64,000 nt of DNA from Comamonas sp. BIGb0124 (lineage in GTDB: Bacteria; Pseudomonadota; Gammaproteobacteria; Burkholderiales; Burkholderiaceae_C), in the NCBI RefSeq assembly GCF_003752175.1, contig NZ_RJVF01000009.1, forward strand, positions 310,001 to 374,000. Reading direction: 5' to 3'. Shown here piece by piece: positions 13,063 through 21,797 of this stretch. The first letter of the stretch is position 1, and each line of letters starts with the position of its first letter. The position numbers and the translations under genes are program-made. Below the pieces are notes generated by a model, which made no database searches, had not been told where the DNA came from, and saw nothing but the letters and a program-made list of their open reading frames with translations.

Positions 13063-13113
13063 AGGCCGCCCTGCGCGGCCAGGCCCGTCCTGCAGCGGCA
13101 CTGCGGACGGGCC
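13063..13113 (+). other. Two tandem hairpins between gltB and gltD
   Basis: GGCCGC-cctgc-GCGGCC (13064-13080) is followed by GGCCCGTCC (13082-13090) pairing with GGACGGGCC (13105-13113), with an inner GCAG/CTGC. There is no T run, so these are probably intercistronic structures that stabilise mRNA or set the gltB:gltD ratio rather than terminators. Function is inferred. Confidence 0.45.
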
Positions 13114-13155
13114 GCCCCACGAGAAGACAAGAAAGAACACTGAAAGGAAAGAGCC

Positions 13156-14634
13156 ATGGGCAAAGTCACTGGCTTTCTGGAATACGAGCGCATCGAAGAG
13201 GGCTACAAGCCCGTCGAGGAGCGTCTCAAGCACTACAAGGAATTCGTGATCGGACTCGAGTCCGAGCAGGCCAAGGTGCAGGGTGCCCGTTGCATGGATT
13301 GCGGGACGCCGTTCTGCAACAACGGCTGCCCGGTCAACAACGTGATTCCCGACTTCAACGACCTGGTCTATCGCCAGGACTGGAAGAGCGCGATCACGGT
13401 GCTCCACAGCACCAACAACTTTCCGGAATTCACCGGCCGCATCTGCCCCGCACCCTGCGAGGCCGCCTGCGTGCTCAACATCAATGACGATGCGGTCGGC
13501 ATCAAGTCGATCGAGCACGCGATCATCGACCGTGCCTGGAGCGAAGGCTGGGTCCAGCCCCAGATCGCCAAGCATCGCACCGGCAAGCGTGTGGCCGTGG
13601 TCGGCGCCGGCCCGGCCGGCATGGCCGCTGCCCAGCAGCTCGCCCGCGCCGGTCACGACGTGACGCTGTTCGAGAAAAACGACCGTGTCGGCGGCCTGCT
13701 GCGCTACGGCATTCCCGACTTCAAGATGGAAAAGAGCCACATCGATCGCCGCGTGGCGCAGATGGAAGCCGAAGGCGTGACCGTGCGCACCGGCGTGGCC
13801 GTGGGCTACGCCCAGGACACGCTGGGCAAGGACTCCAAGGTCACCAACTGGGCCAAGGAAGTCGTGACGCCCGAGCAGCTCGACGCCGAGTTCGACGCCG
13901 TGCTGCTGACCGGTGGTTCCGAGCAGTCGCGCGACCTGCCCGTGCCCGGCCGCGAGCTGGCCGGCGTGCACTTCGCCATGGAGTTCCTGCCGCAGCAGAA
14001 CAAGGTCAACGCGGGTGACAAGTTCAAGGGCCAGATCCGTGCCGACGGCAAACACGTGATCGTCATCGGCGGCGGCGACACCGGCAGCGACTGCGTGGGC
14101 ACGAGCCACCGCCACGGCGCGGCCAGCGTGACGCAGTTCGAACTCATGCCCATGCCGCCCGAGTCCGAGAACAAGTCGCTGACCTGGCCTTACTGGCCCT
14201 ACAAGCTGCGTACCAGCTCCAGCCATGACGAAGGCGGCGTGCGCGAATTCGCCATCGCCACCAAGGAGTTCATCGGCGAGAAGGGCAAGCTCACCGGTCT
14301 GACCACCGTGCAGGTCGAGTTCAAGGAAGGCAAGTTCGTCGAGGTGCCCGGCACCGAGAAGACCTACCAGGCCGATCTCGTGCTGCTGGCCATGGGCTTC
14401 GTGCATCCGGTGGCCGCCGTGCTCGAGGCTTTTGGTGTCGAGAAGGACAACCGCGGCAACGCACGCGCCACGACCGATTTCACCGGGGGCTACGCCACCA
14501 GCGTGCCCAAGGTCTTCGCGGCCGGCGACATCCGCCGCGGTCAGTCGCTGGTGGTCTGGGCCATCCGCGAAGGCCGCCAGGCCGCCCGGTCGGTCGACGA
14601 GTTCCTGATGGGCTACTCCGACCTGCCGCGTTGA
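13156..14634 (+). CDS. gltD: Glutamate synthase (NADPH) small subunit
   Basis: A 492-residue protein, usual length for GltD. It oxidises NADPH and passes electrons via FAD and two [4Fe-4S] clusters to GltB. The N-terminal cluster cysteines are in [16 protein letters not shown] (about residues 45-60) and [15 protein letters not shown]. The FAD-binding motif is [16 protein letters not shown], the NADPH-binding motif is [13 protein letters not shown], and the FAD end motif is [29 protein letters not shown] upstream of the ATG is a strong ribosome site. It ends the glt operon before a very strong terminator. Confidence 0.97.
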   Translation: MGKVTGFLEYERIEEGYKPVEERLKHYKEFVIGLESEQAKVQGARCMDCGTPFCNNGCPVNNVIPDFNDLVYRQDWKSAITVLHSTNNFPEFTGRICPAPCEAACVLNINDDAVGIKSIEHAIIDRAWSEGWVQPQIAKHRTGKRVAVVGAGPAGMAAAQQLARAGHDVTLFEKNDRVGGLLRYGIPDFKMEKSHIDRRVAQMEAEGVTVRTGVAVGYAQDTLGKDSKVTNWAKEVVTPEQLDAEFDAVLLTGGSEQSRDLPVPGRELAGVHFAMEFLPQQNKVNAGDKFKGQIRADGKHVIVIGGGDTGSDCVGTSHRHGAASVTQFELMPMPPESENKSLTWPYWPYKLRTSSSHDEGGVREFAIATKEFIGEKGKLTGLTTVQVEFKEGKFVEVPGTEKTYQADLVLLAMGFVHPVAAVLEAFGVEKDNRGNARATTDFTGGYATSVPKVFAAGDIRRGQSLVVWAIREGRQAARSVDEFLMGYSDLPR

Positions 14635-14734
14635 CGCCCGCGAGCCTGTGCATCTGCGCAGGTTCGAGGCTGTCGATCACCGGCGGATCCCGGTCTTCCG
14701 TGTCCGCCCCCGGCTGTCCGGGGCTGGAAAACAC

Positions 14735-14778
14735 GACGGCGTACAGCGCTCCAAGCGCTGTACGCCGTCTGCTTTTTG
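14735..14778 (+). terminator. Rho-independent terminator of gltBD
   Basis: GACGGCGTACAGCGCT (14735-14750) and its exact complement AGCGCTGTACGCCGTC (14754-14769) flank a CCA loop, followed by TGCTTTTT. A perfect 16-bp stem with a T run ends the operon 100 bp after gltD. Confidence 0.85.
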
Positions 14779-14797
14779 GGGCATTACATTTCCGAAA

Positions 14798-14825
14798 TTG
14801 GCGGAGTCGCAAAAAATCGTATCAT
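14798..14825 (+). promoter_or_regulatory. Candidate sigma70 promoter of the mla operon
   Basis: TTGGCG (14798-14803), 16 bp, TATCAT (14820-14825) lies directly after the gltBD terminator and about 50 bp before mlaF. Confidence 0.5.
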
Positions 14826-14876
14826 CGTCCCTTACTCCCACCGGCTGAGCATGATGATGCCGGCAACTGCAAGCTG

Positions 14877-15698
14877 ATGACATCAACCAACGATTCCGCG
14901 CTGATCCAGTGCCGCAACCTGACCTTCGGGTACGGGGAGCGGACCATTCTGAAGAACCTGAGCTTCGATGTGCTGCGTGGCCAAGTGACGGCCCTGATGG
15001 GGGCGTCCGGCGGCGGCAAGACCACCGTGCTGCGTCTGATCGGGGGCCAGGCCCATGCGCAATCCGGCGAACTGCTGTTCGACGGCCAGGACGTCGGCCG
15101 TCTCGACGCCCGGGGGCTGTACCAGGCACGCCGGCGCATGGGCATGCTGTTTCAGTTCGGCGCCTTGTTCACCGACATGTCGGTCTACGACAACGTCGCT
15201 TTCCCGCTGCGCGAACACACCGATCTGCCCGAAGAGCTGATCCGCGACATCGTGCTGATGAAACTCAATGCCGTCGGTCTGCGGGGCGCGCGTGATCTCA
15301 TGCCCAGCGACCTGTCCGGCGGCATGGCACGCCGGGTGGCGCTGGCCCGCGCCATCGCACTGGATCCCGAGCTGATCATGTACGACGAACCGTTCGCGGG
15401 TCTGGATCCGATCTCGCTGGGCACGTCCGCGCAGTTGATCCGCCGGCTCAACCGGGCGCTGGGACTGACCACCATCCTGGTCTCGCACGATCTGGAAGAA
15501 ACGTTTGCCATTGCCGACCAGGTGATCATCCTGGCCAACGGCGGCATCGCCGCGCAGGGCACGCCCGAAGAGGTTCGTGCCAGCACCGATCCCCTGGTGC
15601 AGCAGTTCGTCCAGGCGCGGCCCGACGGCCCCGTGCATTTCCATTACCCAGGGCCCAGCGTGGCCCAGGATTTCGGTGTGCCCGGAGGTCAGGCATGA
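14877..15698 (+). CDS. mlaF: Phospholipid-transport ABC ATPase MlaF
   Basis: A 273-residue ABC ATPase of the MlaFEDB complex, which moves phospholipids between the inner membrane and the periplasmic carrier MlaC. Walker A is GASGGGKTT (about residues 42-50); the signature LSGGMARRVALARA and Walker B LIMYDEPFAGLD follow, then the H-loop LVSHDLEE. The ATG at 14877 (MTSTNDSALIQCRNLTFGYG) was chosen because the nucleotide-binding fold starts at once; the longer in-frame extension would span the terminator. The TGA overlaps the mlaE ATG by 4 bp (ATGA), a coupling sign. Confidence 0.95.
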   Translation: MTSTNDSALIQCRNLTFGYGERTILKNLSFDVLRGQVTALMGASGGGKTTVLRLIGGQAHAQSGELLFDGQDVGRLDARGLYQARRRMGMLFQFGALFTDMSVYDNVAFPLREHTDLPEELIRDIVLMKLNAVGLRGARDLMPSDLSGGMARRVALARAIALDPELIMYDEPFAGLDPISLGTSAQLIRRLNRALGLTTILVSHDLEETFAIADQVIILANGGIAAQGTPEEVRASTDPLVQQFVQARPDGPVHFHYPGPSVAQDFGVPGGQA

Positions 15699-16477
15699 GT
15701 TGGTGGAATCCTTCGGATGTCGGTTTTGCGGTTCGCAGCAAGATCGCGGACCTGGGCGCGGGTGCCCGTCTTTTCTGGCAGTTGCTGGCGCAGGGCCGCG
15801 GCATGCTGCGGCGTTTCGGCCTGGTGGTCGACCAGGTCCATTTCCTGGGCAACTATTCGCTGGTCATCATCGGCATCTCGGGCCTTTTCGTCGGCTTCGT
15901 GATGGGACTGCAGTTCTACTATGCGCTGGGCCGTTACGGCTCTTCCGACGCGCTGGGCCTGCTGGTCGCGTTGACGCTGGTGCGCGAGCTCGGGCCGGTG
16001 CTCACGGCGCTGCTGTTCACCGGCCGCGCGGGTACCTCGCTCACGGCCGAGATCGGCCTGATGAAATCGGGCGAACAGCTTTCGGCCATGGAGATGATGG
16101 CCGTGAACCCGGTGGCCCGTGTGCTGGCGCCGCGTTTCTGGGGCGGCGTCATCGCCGTGCCGCTGCTGGCCGCGATGTTCAGTGCCGTGGCCATCATCGG
16201 CACCTGGGTCGTGGGCGTGCAGATGCTCAACGTCGACTCCGGTTCCTTCTGGGGGCAGATGCAGTCGGGTGTCGATGTCTGGACGGACATCGGCAACGGT
16301 CTCATCAAGGCCGTGGTGTTTGGCCTGGCGGTGACCTTCACGGCCCTGTTCCAGGGCTACAACGCCACGCCGACGCCCGAAGGCGTGTCGCGGGCGACCA
16401 CCCGGACGGTGGTGATCGGTTCGCTGGTGGTGCTCGGTCTCGACTTCGTACTCACCGCCCTGATGTTCAGTTTTTGA
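15695..16477 (+). CDS. mlaE: Phospholipid-transport ABC permease MlaE
   Basis: A 260-residue integral membrane protein with five to six hydrophobic segments. The MlaE-family core VRELGPVLTALLFTGRAGTS is followed by EIGLMKSGEQLSAMEMMAVNP, which carries the coupling helix that docks with MlaF. It overlaps mlaF by 4 bp and is followed 71 bp later by mlaD. Part of the mlaFEDACB operon. Confidence 0.95.
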   Translation: MSWWNPSDVGFAVRSKIADLGAGARLFWQLLAQGRGMLRRFGLVVDQVHFLGNYSLVIIGISGLFVGFVMGLQFYYALGRYGSSDALGLLVALTLVRELGPVLTALLFTGRAGTSLTAEIGLMKSGEQLSAMEMMAVNPVARVLAPRFWGGVIAVPLLAAMFSAVAIIGTWVVGVQMLNVDSGSFWGQMQSGVDVWTDIGNGLIKAVVFGLAVTFTALFQGYNATPTPEGVSRATTRTVVIGSLVVLGLDFVLTALMFSF

Positions 16478-16548
16478 TTCACGCTGGTTTCCAGCATGTC
16501 CGGCCGCCGGGTCCCAAGGCCCCGACGGCCGCAATGGAGTAAGAATTT

Positions 16549-17040
16549 ATGCAACGCTCACGCCACGATATCTGGGTCGGGCTTTTTGTTCTGCTGGGTG
16601 CCGCCGCCATCGTGTTCATGGCACTCAAGGCGGCCAACCTGCTGACGCTGAACTTCGACAGCACCTACGCCATCACCGCGCGCTTCGACAACATCGGCGG
16701 CCTCAAGCCCGGCGCCGCGGTCAAGAGTGCCGGCGTGAACGTCGGCCGGGTCGACAACATCCAGCTCGACGGCCAGACCTACCGGGCCAATGTCACGCTG
16801 GCCATGCGCAACCAGTACCACTTTCCCAAGGACAGCTCGTTCAAGATCCTGACCAGCGGTCTGCTCGGCGAGCAATACATCGGCGTCGATGCCGGATACG
16901 AGGACGAGCAACTGGCGGCGGGTGCGGTCGTGAACCAGACCCAGTCGGCCGTGGTGCTCGAAAACCTGATCGGCCAGTTCCTCTACAACAAGGCTGCCGA
17001 GGGCGGTTCGTCGGCCGATACGCCGGCCGCGAAGCCCTGA
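16549..17040 (+). CDS. mlaD: MCE-domain substrate-binding subunit MlaD
   Basis: A 163-residue inner-membrane protein with one N-terminal transmembrane helix (about residues 8-28, IWVGLFVLLGAAAIVFMALK) and one MCE domain. ITARFDNIGGLKPGAAVKSA and VGRVDNIQL are typical of MlaD. The family forms a hexameric ring on top of MlaE through which lipids pass to MlaC. The tail after the MCE domain is Gly/Ala/Ser rich. 43 bp separate it from mlaA. Confidence 0.94.
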   Translation: MQRSRHDIWVGLFVLLGAAAIVFMALKAANLLTLNFDSTYAITARFDNIGGLKPGAAVKSAGVNVGRVDNIQLDGQTYRANVTLAMRNQYHFPKDSSFKILTSGLLGEQYIGVDAGYEDEQLAAGAVVNQTQSAVVLENLIGQFLYNKAAEGGSSADTPAAKP

Positions 17041-17083
17041 CGGGCTCCCCCTCGTACAATTCCGCCATCCCGGTAGACCGACA

Positions 17084-17866
17084 ATGACTGCAATGAAAAC
17101 GACCGAGCAACCCGTCCAGCACCTGCGCAAGGCTGCACTGTGCCTGTTTTTGCCGCTGGCCCTCGGGGCTTGCGCGACGGGGCCGAACGCCGATCCGCGC
17201 GATCCGCTCGAGCCCTACAACCGCACCATCTCCAAATTCAACGATGCGGTGGACGACAACATTGCCCGTCCCGTGGCGCAAGGTTACGTGAACGTGGTGC
17301 CGTCGCCCATCCGCACGGGTGTGAGCAACTTCTTCGGCAACCTCAGCGACATGTGGTCGACGGTGAACAACCTGTTGCAAGGCAAGGGCCAAGCGACCAC
17401 CGACAGCTTTTTCCGCGTGGCGACCAATTCGGTCTTCGGCATCGGCGGCTTGATCGACGTGGCCACGCCCATGGGCATTGCCCGCCACAAGCAGGACTTC
17501 GGTCTCACGCTGGGCCACTGGGGCGTGCCGACGGGTCCGTACTTCGTGCTGCCGCTGCTCGGCCCCTCGACCATTCGCGACACCGCTGCACTGCCTGTCG
17601 ATTCGTGGGGCAACCCGATCGGCCAGATCAACGACATCCCTTGGCGCAACAGCCTGACGGGCGGCCGGATCCTGGATGCGCGTGCGCGTCTGCTCAATGC
17701 CACCGACCTGCTCAACACGGCGGCGCTGGATCGGTATTTGCTGACACGCGATGCTTACCTGCAACTACGCACGGTGGGCAAGAATGGCGAAGTTCAGTAC
17801 GACAACACCGACTACAGTGTGGATGACTCGGCACCTGGACCGGCACCCGTGACCGTCGCCCCCTGA
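17084..17866 (+). CDS. mlaA: Outer-membrane lipoprotein MlaA (VacJ)
   Basis: A 260-residue lipoprotein. The signal peptide ends in the lipobox LALGAC with lipidated Cys30. MlaA sits in the outer membrane with porins and removes mislocalised phospholipids from the outer leaflet. DPLEPYNRTISKFND and the PSPIRTGVSNFFGNL and GHWGVPTGPYFVLPLLGPS blocks are VacJ hallmarks. A second start (ATGAAAACG at 17093) is possible. As in other betaproteobacteria, mlaA is inside the mla operon, unlike in E. coli. Confidence 0.94.
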   Translation: MTAMKTTEQPVQHLRKAALCLFLPLALGACATGPNADPRDPLEPYNRTISKFNDAVDDNIARPVAQGYVNVVPSPIRTGVSNFFGNLSDMWSTVNNLLQGKGQATTDSFFRVATNSVFGIGGLIDVATPMGIARHKQDFGLTLGHWGVPTGPYFVLPLLGPSTIRDTAALPVDSWGNPIGQINDIPWRNSLTGGRILDARARLLNATDLLNTAALDRYLLTRDAYLQLRTVGKNGEVQYDNTDYSVDDSAPGPAPVTVAP

Positions 17867-18027
17867 TTCTGGCGCCGACGGTGATCCGGGCCAGCCGGAT
17901 TCACGGCTGTTCGGGAACATCCGTCGACAAAACGCAGTCTCAAACATGGGGTGGATGCCCCTGTTTGCCTGCAATGTCTTCCACGACATGACCGGGAGCT
18001 CGAACTCCCTCTCAAGAAAGCAACAAC

Positions 18028-18684
18028 ATGAACCGTCGTTTATTCCATATTCTTTCTGCCGCGCTGATCGGTTCGGCTTCGCTGTGGGGCGGTGCCGCCA
18101 TGGCGCAGCAGGTCGAGGCACCGGATGCCATGATCAAACGCCTGTCGACCGAACTGCTCGACATCGTGCGCAAGGACCCCGGCCTGAAGGCGGGCGACGT
18201 GACGCAGGTGATGTCGGTCGTCAACGAAAAGGTGATGCCGCATGTGAACTTTGCACGCATGACGGCTTCGACCATTGGCCCGTCGTGGCGCAATGCGACG
18301 CCGCAGCAGCGCACGCAATTGCAGGATGCCTTCAAGAACCTGCTGGTGCGCACCTATGCGGGTGCACTCAGGCAAGTCGGCAACCAGACGCTGGCCGTGC
18401 GGCCGCTGCGCGCTGCGCCGTCCGACACCGAGGTCGTCGTCAACAGCGAACTCCAGGGCGGTCAGGCCGGTCCGGTGCAGCTCGACTATCGCATGCAGAA
18501 GATGGCCGACGGCTGGAAGGTCTACGACATCAACGTGATGGGCGTGTGGATGGCGGACTCCTACCGCAGCCAGTTCGCCCAGGTGGTCAACAATTCGGGC
18601 ATCGATGGCCTGATCAAGCAGCTCAACGAGCAGGCGGCCCGCCAAGGCACGTCGGCTCCCGCTGCCGCCGCTGCCAAGCCCTGA
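18028..18684 (+). CDS. mlaC: Periplasmic phospholipid carrier MlaC
   Basis: A 218-residue periplasmic protein with a Sec signal peptide cleaved after AAMAQQ region (about residue 26). PDAMIKRLSTELLDIV starts the mature domain, and YRSQFAQVVNNSGIDGLIKQL is the conserved C-terminal block of MlaC/Ttg2D. It ferries phospholipid between MlaA and MlaFEDB. AAGCAACAACATG precedes the start with only a weak ribosome site. The 161 bp after mlaA hold nothing else recognised. Confidence 0.93.
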   Translation: MNRRLFHILSAALIGSASLWGGAAMAQQVEAPDAMIKRLSTELLDIVRKDPGLKAGDVTQVMSVVNEKVMPHVNFARMTASTIGPSWRNATPQQRTQLQDAFKNLLVRTYAGALRQVGNQTLAVRPLRAAPSDTEVVVNSELQGGQAGPVQLDYRMQKMADGWKVYDINVMGVWMADSYRSQFAQVVNNSGIDGLIKQLNEQAARQGTSAPAAAAAKP

Positions 18685-18720
18685 TGACGACGACGGCCTG
18701 AACGGCCCTGGAGCAAACCC

Positions 18721-19041
18721 ATGAGCGTGTCCACCGAATCCCATGCCCCCGCCGCGCCCCTGGTGCTCCCTTCGGAGCTGACCCATGCGCAGGGCAGCGA
18801 CGCGCAACGCATGCTGGCGCAGGCGATGCGCGCCCAGCGCAGCGGTGCGGTGGTGCTGGACGGCTCGCAACTGCGGCGTTTCGATTCGACCGCGCTGGCG
18901 GTGATCCTGGCCTGCCGCCGTACGGCCCAGGAAGCCCGGCTGGATTTCAGGGTGCGCAATCTGCCCCCTTATCTGCTCGAGCTCGCGGTGCTCTACGGCG
19001 TGGACGAACTGGTCGACGTGCAGCAGCCCGCCGCCGCCTGA
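18721..19041 (+). CDS. mlaB: STAS-domain protein MlaB
   Basis: A 106-residue cytoplasmic STAS-domain protein. GAVVLDGSQLRRFDSTALAVIL carries the conserved STAS Asp-Ser-Thr segment (FDST) that contacts MlaF in the complex. Position right after mlaC completes mlaFEDACB. The short length and lack of other domains match MlaB; sequence identity in this family is low, so the call rests largely on context. Confidence 0.88.
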   Translation: MSVSTESHAPAAPLVLPSELTHAQGSDAQRMLAQAMRAQRSGAVVLDGSQLRRFDSTALAVILACRRTAQEARLDFRVRNLPPYLLELAVLYGVDELVDVQQPAAA

Positions 19042-19224
19042 GTCGAGGCTGCGCCGGCTGGCGCGGCGCGGTTCGGCAGGCTGCCGGCTACCACGAAACG
19101 TGTGCCCGCCCGGCTTCCCGACCTAGGGCTTGCGCTAACAGGATTTGAGTGCGTTCCCTATAAAGTAGCGTCACAGCGCGGTCGTTTGCCGCGCTTTGGG
19201 CGTTTACGCGAGAGGGCACGTTGC

Positions 19225-19935
19225 ATGAGTAAAAAGCCGCCGCGTCGTACTGCGGAGCGCATACTCGAGGTTGCGCTGGACTTGTGCAATCGGTTTGGGA
19301 TGACCAATGTCTCGACCACGCAGATTTCGTCCGAGATGGGCATCAGCCCGGGCAATCTGTATTACCACTACGCCTCCAAGGACGACCTGATCAACACCCT
19401 GTTCGACCAGCATGAGTTCTCCATGCTGGCCGTGCTCAATACCAGCGACCTGGTGCGCGACGTGCCGGGTGCCTGGCAGTTCACCCAGGCCTTGTTCGGC
19501 AGCATCTGGCAGTACCGCTTCGTGTACCGCGACCTCAATCATCTGCTGGCCAACAACCACCGCGTCGAGACGCACATGCAGGAACTGCTGGCGCACAAGA
19601 AGGCGGCTCTGCTCGAAGTGCTGGTGACGCTGCAGCGCGCGGGTACGTTGCAGCTGCAGCCCCGCGATGCCGACAGCCTGGCCGCCAGCATGGTGCTGGT
19701 GCTGATGTATTGGCTGAGCTACGAATACGTGCGCGACCCGCGACAGGCGCTCGAACCCGACAGCGGTCCGGCGGCCATGCAGCGCGGAACGGTTCAGGTG
19801 ATGGCCCTGATGGCGCCTTATCTGCCGGCGTCCTCTCGCCAGCAACTCGACGAACTGGTGGTCAGCCAGATGAACTGCCCGGCCAGCCTGCCTTCGGCTC
19901 AGGACGCCGACGAAGGCCGCCAGGCCTGGAGATGA
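19225..19935 (+). CDS. TetR/AcrR-family transcriptional regulator
   Basis: A 236-residue protein. The N-terminal HTH reads ERILEVALDLCNRFGMTNVS...MGISPGNLYYHYASKDDLI, the classic TetR DNA-binding region (residues 10-58). The long C-terminal ligand domain is not assignable. The start at 19225 follows an AGAGGGCACG stretch; a CTATAAAG element at 19159-19166 could be the -10. The last 37 bp overlap the 3' end of the oppositely oriented queuosine-precursor transporter gene. Targets are unknown. Confidence 0.85.
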   Translation: MSKKPPRRTAERILEVALDLCNRFGMTNVSTTQISSEMGISPGNLYYHYASKDDLINTLFDQHEFSMLAVLNTSDLVRDVPGAWQFTQALFGSIWQYRFVYRDLNHLLANNHRVETHMQELLAHKKAALLEVLVTLQRAGTLQLQPRDADSLAASMVLVLMYWLSYEYVRDPRQALEPDSGPAAMQRGTVQVMALMAPYLPASSRQQLDELVVSQMNCPASLPSAQDADEGRQAWR

Positions 19936-20459
19936 CCGAGCATGTAGCGATAGGGCGCCAGCAGCACGACTGCCATGGCGAGCTTGACCAGCATGTCGCC
20001 CAGGGCCAGGGTCAGCCAGTTAAAAGCCGTGCCGGCAAAGGCAATCGAAAAGAACACCAATGTGTCGATCACCGACGCGGCAGCCGAGGCCGCCAGCGGC
20101 GCCTTCCACCAACTGGCCTGCCGCAGGCGGTTGAACAGGGCGATATCCAGCCCCTGCGCCACGATGAAGGCCGTACCCGAGGCCAGGGCGATGCGCCAGG
20201 GGGCCACGGCCAGCGACAGCAGGATGGCGACGGCAAAGCCGATCCAGGCGACTCGCCGGGCCGCCGCGGGGCCGACGGCGCGATTGGTGAGGTCGCACAC
20301 CAGGAAAACCAGAGGGTAGCTGAATGCCCCCCATGTCAGCCAGGCAGTGATGGGAAACTGCACCAGGTAGTTGGACAGCGCAATGACCAGCGCCATGGCC
20401 GCCACGGGCGGCCAGAGATGGGCGATCGAGAGGTGGGAGGAGCCGGGCTGACGTGTCAT
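19899..20459 (-). CDS. Queuosine precursor transporter (VUT/YhhQ family)
   Basis: A 186-residue membrane protein with about six hydrophobic segments. YLVQFPITAWLTWGAFSYP, FLVCDLTNRAVGPAAARRV and GTAFIVAQGLDIALFNRLR are the conserved YhhQ blocks. The family imports preQ0/preQ1 for tRNA queuosine synthesis. The start at 20459 (MTRQPGSSHLS) is the most likely; an in-frame ATG at 20513 would add 18 residues and overlap the divergent gene. Its 3' end overlaps the TetR gene by 37 bp in convergent orientation. Confidence 0.88.
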   Translation of the reverse strand: MTRQPGSSHLSIAHLWPPVAAMALVIALSNYLVQFPITAWLTWGAFSYPLVFLVCDLTNRAVGPAAARRVAWIGFAVAILLSLAVAPWRIALASGTAFIVAQGLDIALFNRLRQASWWKAPLAASAAASVIDTLVFFSIAFAGTAFNWLTLALGDMLVKLAMAVVLLAPYRYMLGHLQAWRPSSAS

Positions 20460-20511
20460 GTCGACATTGTCGTTTAATCGATCCTGAACGCTTGCAAAAG
20501 AAGGGATGCGC

Positions 20512-21768
20512 ATGGGGTTGCCTGGCCGAAAGTCACCGGTTCCAGCCGGCTGGCGCAGTGCGATGATCGCTTTGGCGTGGGGCACCGTGCTGGCCTCCGC
20601 CATGCCGTCGGCGCGCGGCGAGTCCCTGGCCGCGGGCTGCGGCCTGCCCCGGCCCTGGCATGTTTCCGGCGGCGACGACTGGCCGCCCGTGCCGGCGGTG
20701 TACGCGCATCGCGGCGCTTCGGCCCTGCGGCCGGAGCATACGCTGGAGGCCTACCGGCAGGCGATTGCGGACGGTGCCGATGTGATCGAGCCCGATCTGG
20801 TCATCACGCGCGACGGCGTGCTGGTGGCGCGTCACGAGAACGCGCTGGCGGTGCTGGGGCCAGATGGCCACGTGGTGGAGGCGACCACCGATGTCGCCGA
20901 GCGGCCCGACTACGCCGACCGACGCACCACGAAGACCGTCGACGGCCGGCGGGTCAGCGGCTGGTTCGCCGAGGATTTCAGTTGGGCCGAACTGCAGACC
21001 CTGCGGGCGCGCGAGCGCATCCCGGCCATCCGGCCCGCCAATGCGCGTCTGGATGGCCGCTATGGCATCCCCTCGCTGCAGCAGATCGTGGATCTGGTCC
21101 GCAGCGAATCGACGCGGCTGGGCCGTGCGATCGGCATGGCGCCCGAGACCAAACATCCGACGTACTTCCAGTCCATCGGCATGCCGCTGGAAGAGCCTCT
21201 GGTGGCATTGCTCGAGGCGAACGGACTCAACCAGGCGGATGCGCCGGTGGTGATCCAATCGTTCGAGGTCGCGAATCTGCAGGCGCTGCGGCAGCGCACG
21301 CCCGTGCGGCTGGCGCAACTCGTGGGTGCACGGGGCCAGCCGTACGACTTCACGGTGGCAGGCGACAGCCGAAGCTACGCCGATCTGCTCACGCCGGAAG
21401 GGCTGGCGGCCATGCGCCGTTATGCCGATGTGCTGGCGCCCGTGAAATCGCTGGTCCTGGGGCCGGAAGCCGTGGCCCGCGGTGGCGCGGCCTCCGAGCT
21501 GGTGGCGCGGGCCCACGCGGCCGACCTGAGTGTGGTGGTGTGGACCTTGCGGCCCGAGAATGCCTTCCTGCCGGCGGCGCTCAAGGGCGAACCGGTGGGC
21601 GACGACACAGTCAGGGGCCGGGGCGAAGCCGAGGTGGTCGCCTATCTGCGCGCGGGCGTCGACGGGGTGTTTGCCGACGACCCGGGTGTGGCACGCCGGG
21701 CGGTGGACGCCGCCGCGGGCACGGCGAAGAGCGCCGCCGCCGCAGCGTGCGGCTCCGGACGGCGGTAG
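20512..21768 (+). CDS. glpQ: Periplasmic glycerophosphodiester phosphodiesterase
   Basis: About 418 residues with an N-terminal signal peptide (hydrophobic core MIALAWGTVLASAMPSARG). AHRGASALRPEHTLEAY and ADVIEPDLVITRDGVLVARH carry the catalytic His and metal-binding Glu/Asp of GDPD enzymes, which split glycerophosphodiesters to glycerol-3-phosphate and an alcohol. MAPETKHPTYFQ and DGVFADDPGVA are further family blocks. AGAAGGG lies 6-12 nt before the ATG at 20512, which favours it over the ATG at 20506. It diverges from the YhhQ gene across about 50 bp. Confidence 0.9.
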   Translation: MGLPGRKSPVPAGWRSAMIALAWGTVLASAMPSARGESLAAGCGLPRPWHVSGGDDWPPVPAVYAHRGASALRPEHTLEAYRQAIADGADVIEPDLVITRDGVLVARHENALAVLGPDGHVVEATTDVAERPDYADRRTTKTVDGRRVSGWFAEDFSWAELQTLRARERIPAIRPANARLDGRYGIPSLQQIVDLVRSESTRLGRAIGMAPETKHPTYFQSIGMPLEEPLVALLEANGLNQADAPVVIQSFEVANLQALRQRTPVRLAQLVGARGQPYDFTVAGDSRSYADLLTPEGLAAMRRYADVLAPVKSLVLGPEAVARGGAASELVARAHAADLSVVVWTLRPENAFLPAALKGEPVGDDTVRGRGEAEVVAYLRAGVDGVFADDPGVARRAVDAAAGTAKSAAAAACGSGRR

Positions 21769-21797
21769 GCGGCTGCAGCGGGTGCAGCCTTTTGCGG

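Noticed and set aside
14631-14876. In-frame upstream extension of mlaF
   Set aside because: It would translate the gltBD terminator and the promoter region; the ABC domain begins right at 14877.
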